64,000 bases of DNA from an uncultured Allobosea sp. (GTDB lineage: Bacteria > Pseudomonadota > Alphaproteobacteria > Rhizobiales > Beijerinckiaceae). The notes under the pieces are model-generated. The model had not been told where the DNA came from, ran no database searches, and saw only the letters and a program-made list of their open reading frames with translations. Location: positions 99,101 to 163,100 of the forward strand of contig NZ_CAMFKW010000006.1 of the NCBI RefSeq assembly GCF_945957345.1, in the 5' to 3' direction. The position numbers and the translations under genes were made by a program. Shown one piece after another: positions 49,499-58,171 of the stretch (its first letter is position 1; every line of letters starts with the position of its first letter).

Positions 49499-50932
49499 AT
49501 GACCCCGGTAACGGTTTTCGCCGGGCGCAAGGTCGCCCTGTTCGGCCTCGGCGGCTCGGGGCTCGCGACGGCACGCGCGCTCAAGGCGGGTGGTGCCGAG
49601 GTCGCGGCCTGGGACGATAACGAGAAGAGCCGGGAGAAGGCGGCGGCTGAGGGCATCGCCGTCGTCGACCTCGCGAATGCCGACTGGTTGGATTTCGGGG
49701 CTTTCGTGCTCTCACCCGGCGTGCCGCTGACCCATCCCGAGCCGCACTGGACCGTGGGAAAGGCCAAGCAAGCCGGCGTCGCGATCATCGGCGATGTCGA
49801 ACTGTTCTTCCTTGAGCGGGCCAAGGTCGCGCCGGGTTCGCCGGTCGTCTGCATCACCGGCACCAATGGCAAGTCGACCACGACGGCACTGATCGCCCAT
49901 GTGCTCGGGGAAGCCGGCCGCGACGTACAGATGGGCGGCAATATCGGCACTGCCGTGCTGGCGCTGGAGCCGCCCGCCGCGAGCCGCATCCATGTCATCG
50001 AGTGCTCAAGCTACCAGATCGACCTTGCGCCTTCGCTCGCGCCGACCGTCGGCATCCAGATGAACCTGACGCCGGATCATCTCGACCGGCATGGCTCGCT
50101 GGAGAACTACGCCGCGATCAAGGAGAGGCTGGTCACGGCGGCCGATATCGCGGTGGTCGGCGTCGATGACGACGCCTCCAAGCAGATGGCGCGTCGTCGC
50201 GCTGCCGACGGACGTCCGCTGGTCAAGATCAGCGGCGAGCAGCCGCTCGACGAAGGCGTCTTCGCCGGCGTCACCGCCAATCAGGGCCGGCTCGACACGC
50301 GCATCGTCGAAGTGAAGGACGGCAAGCCGCGCGTCGTCGCCAATCTCGCCGGGATCGGCTCGTTGCGCGGCTCGCACAATGCGCAGAATGCGGCGGCTGC
50401 CTTTGCCGCTTGCTCGGCTTTGGGCCTCACCGCGGAAGAGATCGCGGCCGGCTTCAAGACCTATCCGGGTCTCGCGCATCGCATGGAGGAGCTCGGCCGG
50501 ATCGGCCGCGTCGTCTTCATCAACGATTCCAAGGCGACGAACGCGGATTCCACGGAAAAGGCGCTGACATCCTTCCACGGTATTTTCTGGATCCTCGGCG
50601 GCAAGGCCAAGGATGGCGGCATCGACAGCTTGCGCCGCTACTTCCCGAATATCGCCAAGGCCTATTTGATCGGTGCGGCGAGCGATCTCTTCGCCGCGAC
50701 CTTCGACGATGACGGGCGCGTCACTTACGAGCGCAGCATGACGCTCGACAAGGCCGTGGCGGATGCCACGCGCGATGCGCTGGCGGCGACAGGCGAGGGC
50801 GAGATCGCGGTGCTGCTCTCGCCGGCCTGCGCTTCCTTCGACCAGTTCCCGAATTTCGAGGTGCGCGGCGATACGTTCCGCAAGCTCGTCGCAGACCTCC
50901 CGGGCTTCGAGCCCTTCGGCAGCAAGCGGTAG
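49499..50932 (+). CDS. murD: UDP-MurNAc-L-alanine:D-glutamate ligase
   Basis: Cytoplasmic Mur ligase adding D-glutamate. The 477 residues start with a Rossmann-like [18 protein letters not shown], continue with [14 protein letters not shown] loop [34 protein letters not shown] and [10 protein letters not shown], and [13 protein letters not shown] in the C-domain, all MurD hallmarks. It is the last gene before the foreign-looking VOC-MFS-LysR block, which begins 2 bp after its stop on the opposite strand. Confidence 0.96.
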   Translation: MTPVTVFAGRKVALFGLGGSGLATARALKAGGAEVAAWDDNEKSREKAAAEGIAVVDLANADWLDFGAFVLSPGVPLTHPEPHWTVGKAKQAGVAIIGDVELFFLERAKVAPGSPVVCITGTNGKSTTTALIAHVLGEAGRDVQMGGNIGTAVLALEPPAASRIHVIECSSYQIDLAPSLAPTVGIQMNLTPDHLDRHGSLENYAAIKERLVTAADIAVVGVDDDASKQMARRRAADGRPLVKISGEQPLDEGVFAGVTANQGRLDTRIVEVKDGKPRVVANLAGIGSLRGSHNAQNAAAAFAACSALGLTAEEIAAGFKTYPGLAHRMEELGRIGRVVFINDSKATNADSTEKALTSFHGIFWILGGKAKDGGIDSLRRYFPNIAKAYLIGAASDLFAATFDDDGRVTYERSMTLDKAVADATRDALAATGEGEIAVLLSPACASFDQFPNFEVRGDTFRKLVADLPGFEPFGSKR

Positions 50933-50934
50933 GC

Positions 50935-51414
50935 TCAGCCGCGCCGCGCGGCCTCGATCTTAGCGACGTCGATTTTCTGCATCGTCATCATCGCGGCGAA
51001 GGCGCGCTTCGCCTCTTCACCTCCGGCAGAGAGCGCCTCGCTCAACACGCGCGGCGTGATCTGCCAGGACAGGCCCCATTTGTCCTTGCACCAGCCGCAC
51101 TCGCTCTCCTTGCCGCCATTGCCGACGATCGCGTTCCAGTAGCGATCCGTCTCCTCCTGGTCCTCGGTCGAGATCTGGAAGGAGAAGGCCTCGCTGTGCT
51201 TGAACATGGGCCCGCCATTGATGCCGAGGCAGGGGATGCCGAGGACCGTGAAGGTGACCGTCAGAGCGTCGCCGGCCTTGCCCGAAGGAAAGTCGGTCGG
51301 AGCGCGGAAAACCTCTTTCACCGCGCTGTCCGGGAAGGTCTCGGCATAGAAGCGGGCGGCGGCCTCGGCATCCTTGTCGTACCACAGGCAGATCGTGTTC
51401 TTGGCGATGGCCAT
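50935..51414 (-). CDS. VOC-family protein (PhnB/3-demethylubiquinone methyltransferase-like)
   Basis: A 159-residue protein of the PhnB-like VOC group: NTICLWYDKDAEAAARFYAETFPDS, FTVLGIPCLGINGGPMFKHSEAFSFQI and the WCKDKWGLSWQITP block. These are often annotated as 3-demethylubiquinone-9 3-methyltransferases although no methyltransferase fold is present, and the true function is unknown. It is convergent with murD (2 bp apart) and sits inside the dcw cluster, which is not its usual place. Confidence 0.88.
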   Translation of the reverse strand: MAIAKNTICLWYDKDAEAAARFYAETFPDSAVKEVFRAPTDFPSGKAGDALTVTFTVLGIPCLGINGGPMFKHSEAFSFQISTEDQEETDRYWNAIVGNGGKESECGWCKDKWGLSWQITPRVLSEALSAGGEEAKRAFAAMMTMQKIDVAKIEAARRG

Positions 51415-51597
51415 AGTCAGTCCTTTCGCTGTCGAGACGGTTGCGGCGCGGAGTTCCCCGCATCAGCACGACAATGCGTGTCAGGAGCGGCCGCGGCAGC
51501 TCGATCAAGCTGCAAGGCAGTCGAGGCGAGGAGATGGCGAGCACGTGGTTCTGCCTGCCATCTTCAACATTGCACATCGCAGCTTCAAGCGGTCGGA

Positions 51598-52836
51598 CTA
51601 TGCTCTTCGAATGGCCAGCGGCAGCGCCGTAGCGAGCACCGGGGCGATCAGCAGCGTCCAGGCGGCGGAATAGCCGAACTGGTCGGTGACAAGGCCGAAG
51701 AGCCAGGGGCCCAGCGCCATCGCGATCAGGCAGAGTGTCGAGGCGAAGCTGACCGTCGAAGCAATGGAGCTCGGCGGCGCCATTTCCGCGATCTCCAGCA
51801 GATAGAGCGGGAACCAGCCGATCCCGAACAGGCCGAAGGCGACGAGGACCGATGCCGTGAGCCAAGCCGGGGCACCAAGCGGCAGCGCTGCGAAGATCGT
51901 GACGACCACGGCCCCGATCAGCGCGATGCCGGCGAAGGCGCGCGGGCGATGTCCCGGCCAGAGCCGGTCGCAGAGCCAGGGCAGGCCGACCCGGCCGGGG
52001 ATGCCGGCGAGCTGCGCCAGCGCGAACAGGCTGGCTGCGCCGACAAGGCCAAGGCCAAGCGCACCGCCCATGTAGCCGATGGCATGAGCGGTGAAAGTGA
52101 ACTGGAAAGCCGACATCGCGATGCCCAATCTGAGCACGGGCCAGAATTGCGGGTTCTGTCCAACTGTTCGGACCAGGGCGCCGAGCTTCAAGGGCTCCTC
52201 GCGCCTGGCTTCGGGAGCCACCTGCCCGCCCTCGCGATAGAACAGCAGAAACAGCAGGCTGCCGAGCACGGATACACCAGCGCTGAACCAGGCGGCGGCA
52301 GACAGACCCGCTTGCGCGGCGATAAGCGGCAGGAGTGCCGCCGCGATCATCGTGCCCAGTGGCACGGCCGCCTGCCGGAAGCCTGTCGCCAGCGCGCGAT
52401 GGCGCGGCGGGAACCAGCGCATGATCGCGCGCGTGCCGCCCGGTTGCACGGCGGCATAGGTGCCGCCCAAAAAGGCCATGCAGAGCAGGAGGCCGGTCAG
52501 CTCCGTCGCGAAGGAAGCGGCCACCATCGCGGCCGCCATCGCGAGCATGGCCAGCCCGACGACGACACGCTCGCCATAGCGGTCGATCGCCCGGCCGATG
52601 CCATAGATCGTTGCGATCTGGGCGCCGTTCATCAGCGTCACCGCCAGCGAGGCCGAAGCGAGCGAGACGCCGAAGGCATCGCGCCAGAAGGGCACGAGGA
52701 TGTAGACGCCCTGCGAGACCACCGAGCCGGCGGTCTGCGTCGCCACGGCGACCGTCAGGACGGTCCAGATGGAGATGCCGGCCTGTGCCGGCTCCGCGCT
52801 GGGTGCAGATGGGTTGGCGAGAGTGGTTCTGGTCAT
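51598..52836 (-). CDS. MFS-family transporter
   Basis: A 412-residue membrane protein with about twelve hydrophobic segments. The cytoplasmic loop IGRAIDRYGERVVVG between segments 2 and 3 fits the major-facilitator motif (G..DR.GRR), and PGGTRAIMRWFPPRHRALATG is the region of segments 4-5 seen in metabolite:H+ symporters. The inner ATG 52836 is preferred. It is divergent from a LysR regulator and so probably controlled by it. Substrate unknown; an organic acid is a guess. Confidence 0.87.
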   Translation of the reverse strand: MTRTTLANPSAPSAEPAQAGISIWTVLTVAVATQTAGSVVSQGVYILVPFWRDAFGVSLASASLAVTLMNGAQIATIYGIGRAIDRYGERVVVGLAMLAMAAAMVAASFATELTGLLLCMAFLGGTYAAVQPGGTRAIMRWFPPRHRALATGFRQAAVPLGTMIAAALLPLIAAQAGLSAAAWFSAGVSVLGSLLFLLFYREGGQVAPEARREEPLKLGALVRTVGQNPQFWPVLRLGIAMSAFQFTFTAHAIGYMGGALGLGLVGAASLFALAQLAGIPGRVGLPWLCDRLWPGHRPRAFAGIALIGAVVVTIFAALPLGAPAWLTASVLVAFGLFGIGWFPLYLLEIAEMAPPSSIASTVSFASTLCLIAMALGPWLFGLVTDQFGYSAAWTLLIAPVLATALPLAIRRA

Positions 52837-52907
52837 GAGCTTTCGGGTCCGGGAGTGATGCCGCGACCAGACGCCGATTTTCATCTCATCGGAATTGTCG
52901 TGTTTCG

Positions 52908-52922
52908 GATATCAGTGATATC
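52908..52922. promoter_or_regulatory. Candidate LysR-type operator
   Basis: GATATC-AGT-GATATC, two identical palindromic 6-mers forming a 15-bp dyad, 8 bp before the LysR start and within the 94-bp divergent region shared with the MFS gene. It fits a T-N11-A LysR box. Confidence 0.5.
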
Positions 52923-52930
52923 GATCTCTT

Positions 52931-53794
52931 ATGGATATCCGCCGCCCGCTCGATCCCGAGGCCGTCGAGACCTTCGTGCTCGCCGCCGATCTGCGCTCCT
53001 TCACCAAGGCGGCTGCCGCGCTGAACACGACGCAGGCGGCGGTCTCGCTGCGGCTCAAGCGATTGGAGGCTCAGATCGGCCAGCGCCTGCTCGAAAGAAC
53101 GCCGCGCCGCATCAGCCTGACACCGGCCGGCGAGCGCTTCCTCGGGCCGGCGCGGAATGTGCTCGCCGCTCATCGCCGTGCCGCCGAGGCGCTGATGCAG
53201 GAGAACGTGTCGCTCAATCTCGGCGTCACGCATCATCTCGTCGGTCCCGAGCTGACGCGGGCGATCCAGGTCGCAGGGCAGGCGGGCGGGGGCGTGACGC
53301 TGTCGCTGCGCACGGGGCTCTCGCGCGGGCTGCTCGAGATGTTCGATGCCGGCGAGCTCGATGCGGTCATCGTCCTGCGCCACGATGCCAGCCGGCGTGA
53401 CGGGGAAATCCTCGCCGAGTCGCGCTTCGGTTGGTTCGCCGCGCCGACATTCTTATCGTTCCAGGGCGAACCGTTGCCGCTCGCGGTGCAGCGGCAACCG
53501 TGCAATCTGCGGGCGATGGCCGTCGACGCATTGGCAGCTGCCGGCTTGCCGTGGCGGGAAGCTTTCGTCGGCGAGGGCGCGGCCTCGGTGGCAGCGGCAG
53601 CGAGCGCCGGGCTTGGCCTCGCGCCGCTCGCGCATTGCGCCGTTCCCGCTGGATTGGTCGATGTCGGCGCCCGCTTCAAGCTGCCGTCGCTGCCGACGCG
53701 GCCGATCATTCTGCATTCGGCTGTGAGCCGGCCGCGCGCCGCTGTATTGCTCAACGGCATGGCGTCGGCGTTCCGTTCCGTGGCTGTGCGATGA
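52931..53794 (+). CDS. LysR-family transcriptional regulator
   Basis: A 287-residue regulator. The N-terminal winged helix (residues 5-65) reads LDPEAVETFVLAADLRSFTKAAAALNTTQAAVSLRLKRLE; the effector domain follows, with VTHHLVGPELTRA and a C-terminal GLGLAPLAHC block. It is divergent from the MFS transporter gene and likely senses that transporter's substrate. It stands just upstream of ftsW, with 129 bp between. Confidence 0.92.
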   Translation: MDIRRPLDPEAVETFVLAADLRSFTKAAAALNTTQAAVSLRLKRLEAQIGQRLLERTPRRISLTPAGERFLGPARNVLAAHRRAAEALMQENVSLNLGVTHHLVGPELTRAIQVAGQAGGGVTLSLRTGLSRGLLEMFDAGELDAVIVLRHDASRRDGEILAESRFGWFAAPTFLSFQGEPLPLAVQRQPCNLRAMAVDALAAAGLPWREAFVGEGAASVAAAASAGLGLAPLAHCAVPAGLVDVGARFKLPSLPTRPIILHSAVSRPRAAVLLNGMASAFRSVAVR

Positions 53795-53845
53795 TGTGGA
53801 TGGCGCTTCCCGGAACCGCTGATCCGGCGCATCGGAATCAATCGG

Positions 53846-53860
53846 TTAACCATTCATTGA
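53846..53860. promoter_or_regulatory. CtrA-like box upstream of ftsW
   Basis: TTAA-CCATTCA-TTGA matches the CtrA full site at 7 of 8 fixed positions and contains the extended half-site TTAACCAT. It is 64 bp before ftsW. GANTC methylation sites (GAATC near 53835, GATTC near 53868) flank it. Confidence 0.55.
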
Positions 53861-53923
53861 CAGAGTGATTCGTCACGCAAGCGCGGCCTCGGCTGCGCAG
53901 AATTTGTCGATGGGATGCCCGTC

Positions 53924-55048
53924 ATGGTCTCGCGCGCGGAACCTTCTCTCAGCGGCCGCTGGTGGTGGTCGATCGACCGCTTCATCCTGACCGCGCTCGT
54001 CGCGCTCATGGTTTCCGGCGTCGTGCTGCTGATGGCGGGCGGCCCGCCGGTGGCCGAGCGGCTCGGCCTCTCGACCTTCCATTTCGTCAACCGGCAGGCG
54101 GCCTATCTCGCCGGTGCGATGGTGATCTTCCTCGGCGTCTCGCTGATGACGCCGCGCCAGGTGCGCCGCACGGCGCTGCTGCTCTATGTCGCCTCGCTCG
54201 CCATGGTGGTGGCGACGCTCTATTTCGGCGTCGAGGTGAAGGGGGCGAAACGCTGGCTGACGCTTGGGCCGCTGGGTTCCGTCCAGCCGTCCGAGTTCCT
54301 GAAGCCCGCTTTCGTCGTCATGGCCGCCTGGGCCTTCGCCGAGGGAACGCGCCGGCCGGACCTGCCGGGTACGATCCTGGCGCTGCTGCTGCTGCCCTTC
54401 ACTATCGTGCCGCTCGTCCTCCAGCCGGATTTCGGCCAGACCATGCTGGTCAGTCTCGTCTGGGCCGGGCTGTTCTTCGTCGCCGGGCTGCACTGGTTCT
54501 GGGTGATCGGGCTCGGCGGCGTCGGTGCGGTCGGCATCGTCGTGGCCTATGAATTCGTGCCGCATGTCCGCGCCCGTATCGAGCGCTTCATGGACAAAGG
54601 CTCGGGCGACTCGTTCCAGGTCGACACCGCGCTGGAAAGCTTCGCGCAAGGCGGCTGGCTCGGCAAAGGTCCGGGCGAGGGCACGGTGAAGCGCATCCTC
54701 CCCGACGCCCATACCGACTTCATCTTCGCGGTCACGGCCGAGGAGTTCGGCATCGTCGTCTGCATGCTGCTGGTGGCGCTTTTCGCGATCATCGTGATCC
54801 GGGCGCTGTTCGTGGCGCAGAAGGCGGAGGATCCGTTCATTCGCCTTGCGGTCACCGGCCTGGCCCTGCTCTTCGGCATCCAGGCGGCGATCAACATGAT
54901 GGTCAACCTGCACATGATGCCCGCCAAGGGCATGACGCTGCCCTTCATCTCCTATGGCGGCTCCTCGCTGCTCTCGCTCGCGGTCGGCACGGGCTTCCTG
55001 CTGGCGCTGACGCGGCGACGGCCGCGCTCCGCCGATTTCGGGGGGTGA
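53924..55048 (+). CDS. ftsW: Septal peptidoglycan glycosyltransferase FtsW
   Basis: SEDS-family polymerase that works with FtsI. 374 residues with about ten membrane segments and the SEDS blocks KGAKRWLTLGPLGSVQPSEFLKPAFVV, LQPDFGQTMLV (catalytic aspartate in PDFG) and PAKGMTLPFISYGGSSLLS. ATG 53924 (MVSRAEPSLSGRWWWSIDRF) matches the Rhizobiales FtsW N-terminus and is preferred over ATG 53915. A CtrA-like box lies 64 bp upstream. murG follows after 4 bp. Confidence 0.96.
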   Translation: MVSRAEPSLSGRWWWSIDRFILTALVALMVSGVVLLMAGGPPVAERLGLSTFHFVNRQAAYLAGAMVIFLGVSLMTPRQVRRTALLLYVASLAMVVATLYFGVEVKGAKRWLTLGPLGSVQPSEFLKPAFVVMAAWAFAEGTRRPDLPGTILALLLLPFTIVPLVLQPDFGQTMLVSLVWAGLFFVAGLHWFWVIGLGGVGAVGIVVAYEFVPHVRARIERFMDKGSGDSFQVDTALESFAQGGWLGKGPGEGTVKRILPDAHTDFIFAVTAEEFGIVVCMLLVALFAIIVIRALFVAQKAEDPFIRLAVTGLALLFGIQAAINMMVNLHMMPAKGMTLPFISYGGSSLLSLAVGTGFLLALTRRRPRSADFGG

Positions 55049-55052
55049 TCCG

Positions 55053-56156
55053 ATGGCCGCGAGCAAGCTCATCATGCTGGCAGCCGGGGGAACCGGCGGC
55101 CATCTTTTTCCGGCTGAGGCTCTGAGCCACGCGCTGCATGCCAAAGGCATGCGTGTCGTGCTGATGACCGATACGCGCGCCGCCGAATTCGCCGGCAGTT
55201 TCCCGGCCGAGGCGGTGCATGCCGTGCCGGCGGCGACGCCGTCCGGCCGCTCTCCATTGCAGAAAGCCAAGGCGCTCTTCCATATCGCCAAGGGCACGTT
55301 CTCCGCGCGGCGGATCATCCGGCAGGTGAAGCCGGATGTCGTCGTCGGCTTCGGCGGCTATCCGACTGTGCCGCCGGTGCTCGGGGCTTCGCTCGCAGGC
55401 GTTCGCACGCTGATCCATGAGCAGAACGCCGTGATCGGCCGGGCCAATCGCTTCCTCGCCGGCCGCGCCGACGTGATCGCGACCGGCTTTGCCAAGGTCG
55501 GCGGTCTTACGGAAGCGCAGCAGGCCAAGTGCCGCCATGTCGGCAACCCCGTGCGTCCCGCCGTGATCGCGGCTGCGGCCCATGAGTATGACCCGCCGGG
55601 CGAGGGCAAGATCAGGCTGCTCGTCTTCGGTGGCAGCCAGGGCGCGCGCATCATGGCCGATATCGTGCCGCCAGCGGTCCAGCTCTTGACCGATGCCGAG
55701 CGGGCCCGCCTGACCATCGTCCAGCAGGCGCGCGCCGAGGACGACGAGCGCGTGCGCGGCGTCTACGAGACGCTCGGCATTCCGGCGACAGTCGCGCCCT
55801 TCTTCAAGGATCTGCCGGCGCAGATGGCGGGCGCACAACTCGTGATCGCGCGTTCGGGCGCCTCGACGGTGGCGGAACTCACCGTGATCGGCCGGCCGGC
55901 GTTATTGGTGCCGCTACCGGGCTCGCTCGACCAGGATCAAGCCGCCAACGCGGCCTTCCTCGAAGGGGTGGGCGGCGCGACCCGCATCCTCCAGCCGGAC
56001 TTCACGCCGCGCCATCTTGCTGCCGAATTGTCCAAGCTCATCGCGCAGCCCACACACTTGACGACGATGGCGGCAAACGCGAAGAGCGCCGGCATCCCCG
56101 ACGCCGCCGACCGCCTCGCCGATCTCGTGATCGCCATGGCCAATCATTCGAACTGA
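55053..56156 (+). CDS. murG: UDP-GlcNAc:lipid I GlcNAc-transferase
   Basis: GT28-family glycosyltransferase on the inner face of the cytoplasmic membrane that adds GlcNAc to lipid I, giving lipid II. The 367 residues show AAGGTGGHLFPAEAL (acceptor loop), VVGFGGYPTVPPVL, HEQNAVIGRANRFLA, VFGGSQGARIM and the donor-binding RSGASTVAELTVIGRPALLVPLPGS...DQAANAAFL. Normal length and spacing between ftsW and murC. Confidence 0.96.
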   Translation: MAASKLIMLAAGGTGGHLFPAEALSHALHAKGMRVVLMTDTRAAEFAGSFPAEAVHAVPAATPSGRSPLQKAKALFHIAKGTFSARRIIRQVKPDVVVGFGGYPTVPPVLGASLAGVRTLIHEQNAVIGRANRFLAGRADVIATGFAKVGGLTEAQQAKCRHVGNPVRPAVIAAAAHEYDPPGEGKIRLLVFGGSQGARIMADIVPPAVQLLTDAERARLTIVQQARAEDDERVRGVYETLGIPATVAPFFKDLPAQMAGAQLVIARSGASTVAELTVIGRPALLVPLPGSLDQDQAANAAFLEGVGGATRILQPDFTPRHLAAELSKLIAQPTHLTTMAANAKSAGIPDAADRLADLVIAMANHSN

Positions 56157-56171
56157 CAGGATTCCAGGACC

Positions 56172-57578
56172 ATGAAGCTGCCGCCGAAGCTCGGCTCCAT
56201 CCATTTCGTCGGCATCGGCGGCATCGGCATGTCCGGCATCGCCGAGGTCCTGCACAATCTCGGCTACAAAGTGCAGGGCTCGGACGCCTCCGACGGCGCC
56301 AACGTCAAGCGCCTCGCCGACAAGGGCATCACCACCTTCGTCGGCCACAAGGCCGAGAATATCGGCGAGGCCGAGGTCGTCGTGGTCTCGACGGCGATCA
56401 AGCGCGACAATCCCGAGCTGCTCGCCGCGCGCGAGAAGCGCCTGCCGGTGGTGCGCCGCGCCGAGATGCTGGCCGAGCTGATGCGCCTGAAGAGCTGCGT
56501 CGCCATCGCCGGCACCCATGGCAAGACGACCACGACCTCCCTGGTCGCGACGCTGCTGGAGAAGGGCGGGCTCGACCCGACCGTGATCAATGGCGGCATC
56601 ATCAACGCCTACGGCACCAATGCCCGCATGGGCGAGAGCGACTGGATGGTGGTCGAGGCCGACGAGTCGGACGGCACCTTCCTGAAGCTGCCGGCCGACG
56701 TCGCGATCGTCACCAATATCGACCCCGAGCATCTCGACCATTTCGGCACCTTCGACGCGATCAAGGCGGCATTCCGCTCCTTCGTCGAGAACCTGCCCTT
56801 CTACGGTTTCGCGGTGATGTGCATCGACCATCCGACGGTGCAGGGTCTCGTCGGCCAGATCACCGACCGCCGCGTCGTCACCTATGGCGAGAACCCGCAG
56901 GCCGATTTCCGTCTCATCGACATCGATCTTTCGGGCGGGCAGGCCCAATTCACGCTGCTGATCCGCGACCGCAAGACCGGCCGCGACGAGGTCATCCGCG
57001 ACCTCGTCATGCCGATGCCCGGCCATCACAACGCGCTCAATGCCACGGCTGCGATCGCGGTCGCCTATGACCTCGGCATCCCCGTGCCGCGCATTCGCGA
57101 GGCGCTGGCCGGCTTCGGCGGCGTGAAGCGCCGCTTCACCAAGACCGGCGAGTGGAACGGCGCGCTGATCTTCGACGATTACGGCCATCATCCGGTCGAG
57201 ATCGCTGCCGTGCTGAAGGCGGCCCGCGCCTCGACCAAGAACAAGGTGATCGCGATCGTCCAGCCGCATCGCTATACGCGCCTGTCGAGCCTGTTCGACG
57301 ATTTCGCCGCCTGCTTCAACGATGCCGATACGGTGATCGTGGCCGACACTTATGCGGCCGGCGAAGCGCCGATCGCCGGCGCCGATCGCGATTCGCTGGT
57401 CGCCGGGATCAAGGCGCGCGGCCATCGCCATGCGCTGCCGCTGGAAAGCTCCGACAAGCTCGCCGGGATGGTGGCGGAGCTGGCAGGACCCGGCGACTAT
57501 GTCGTCTGCCTCGGCGCCGGCAACATTACGCAGTGGGCCTACGCGTTGCCGGGGGAACTCGCGGCGCTCAAGGGGTAA
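56172..57578 (+). CDS. murC: UDP-MurNAc:L-alanine ligase
   Basis: First Mur ligase of the pathway, joining L-alanine to UDP-MurNAc. 468 residues: [21 protein letters not shown] at the N-terminus, ATP loop [15 protein letters not shown] (about 115), [26 protein letters not shown] and [18 protein letters not shown]. The catalytic lysine/histidine set looks complete. Downstream, 9 bp after the stop, begins the palindromic repeat that brackets the DUF559 gene. Confidence 0.97.
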   Translation: MKLPPKLGSIHFVGIGGIGMSGIAEVLHNLGYKVQGSDASDGANVKRLADKGITTFVGHKAENIGEAEVVVVSTAIKRDNPELLAAREKRLPVVRRAEMLAELMRLKSCVAIAGTHGKTTTTSLVATLLEKGGLDPTVINGGIINAYGTNARMGESDWMVVEADESDGTFLKLPADVAIVTNIDPEHLDHFGTFDAIKAAFRSFVENLPFYGFAVMCIDHPTVQGLVGQITDRRVVTYGENPQADFRLIDIDLSGGQAQFTLLIRDRKTGRDEVIRDLVMPMPGHHNALNATAAIAVAYDLGIPVPRIREALAGFGGVKRRFTKTGEWNGALIFDDYGHHPVEIAAVLKAARASTKNKVIAIVQPHRYTRLSSLFDDFAACFNDADTVIVADTYAAGEAPIAGADRDSLVAGIKARGHRHALPLESSDKLAGMVAELAGPGDYVVCLGAGNITQWAYALPGELAALKG

Positions 57579-57587
57579 GCCTTGAAT

Positions 57588-57714
57588 CCTTCTCCCCTTG
57601 GGGGAGAAGGTGGCCCGGCGTAGCCGGGTCGGATGAGGGAAGACCGGGTGAGGCGCTGCAAGGCTGCCCTCATCCGTCTGCTTCGCAGCCACCTTCTCCC
57701 CCGAGGGGAGAAGG
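57588..57714. repeat. Composite inverted repeat (C1) between murC and DUF559
   Basis: A 52-bp left unit (57588-57639) starting CCTTCTCCCCTTGGGGGAGA, a short spacer, and an inverted, diverged right unit ending GAGGGGAGAAGG at 57714. The left unit is an inverted copy of repeat C2 at 58105-58156, 49 of 52 bases identical. Its last bases (AGAAGGAAG) supply the apparent Shine-Dalgarno of the DUF559 gene. Confidence 0.9.
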
Positions 57715-57726
57715 AAGAGCCGCTTG

Positions 57727-58161
57727 ATGAAAGGCACAGCCCTGCATCGCAAGAACTCATCCCGCACACGCGACTTCGCCCGCGGTCAGCGGGAGGAGCC
57801 GACACGGGCTGAAGCTCTGTTCTGGCAAGCGGTTCGCAACCGCCGTTTCGCTGGCTTGAAATTCAAGCGCCAGATGGCGATTGGGCCTTTCATCGCCGAT
57901 TTCTGCTGCTTCGAGCATAAGCTCATCGTCGAACTCGACGGCGAACCGCATGCAACTCTGGAGGCACGCACCAGGGACGCCGTCCGCACGGCTTTCCTGA
58001 AACGGGAAGGCTATCGGGTCTTGCGCTTTCCCAATGAACGCGTGCTAGGAAACCTCGAATTCGTCCTGCGCGAGATCGCAAGTGTTCTCGGTCTCGTGGG
58101 GCTTCCCTCATCCGACCCGGCTTTGCCGGGCCACCTTCTCCCCCGAGGGGAGAAGGAGTAA
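57727..58161 (+). CDS. DUF559 protein, Vsr/restriction-endonuclease-like fold
   Basis: A 144-residue protein of the DUF559 family, which is related to very-short-patch-repair endonucleases. The likely active-site residues are all there: E29 (TRAEALFW), D58 (IADFCC), E69 and D71 (IVELDGEPH) and H75, with [20 protein letters not shown] at the end of the fold. The last 18 residues (from [18 protein letters not shown]) are encoded by repeat C2. ATG 57727 is preferred to the TTG three bases earlier. Function in the cell is not established. Confidence 0.85.
   Translation: MKGTALHRKNSSRTRDFARGQREEPTRAEALFWQAVRNRRFAGLKFKRQMAIGPFIADFCCFEHKLIVELDGEPHATLEARTRDAVRTAFLKREGYRVLRFPNERVLGNLEFVLREIASVLGLVGLPSSDPALPGHLLPRGEKE
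58105..58156. repeat. 52-bp repeat (C2) at the DUF559 3' end
   Basis: Begins CCCTCATCCG and ends GAGGGGAGAAGG; inverted relative to the left unit of C1 with three mismatches. It encodes the DUF559 C-terminal tail in frame and ends two codons before the stop. Its terminal AGAAGGAG lies about 13 bp before murB's ATG and may serve as that gene's ribosome-binding site. Confidence 0.9.
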
Positions 58162-58171
58162 GCGCCGAGCC

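Larger units (their letters stand above)
57588..58156. mobile_element. Possible repeat-bracketed DUF559 cassette inserted in the mur operon
   Basis: A 569-bp unit with near-identical 52-bp terminal inverted repeats (49 of 52 bases) enclosing one nuclease-like gene, between murC and murB, which are usually adjacent or nearly so. No transposase and no target-site duplication could be identified, so mobility is inference; it could be a chance pair of genomic repeats. Confidence 0.4.

Noticed and set aside
46795-49998. 1067-codon minus-strand ORF across murE-murF-mraY-murD
   Set aside because: Antisense shadow of four unmistakable dcw genes; its translation is Arg/His/Asp/Gly-rich without domain motifs, as expected from GC3-biased opposite frames.
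51196-53400. 734-codon plus-strand ORF over VOC, MFS and LysR genes
   Set aside because: Passes through three real genes in the wrong frame or strand; no family features.
55914-57767. 617-codon minus-strand ORF over murC
   Set aside because: Antisense shadow of murC and the repeat; not a gene.
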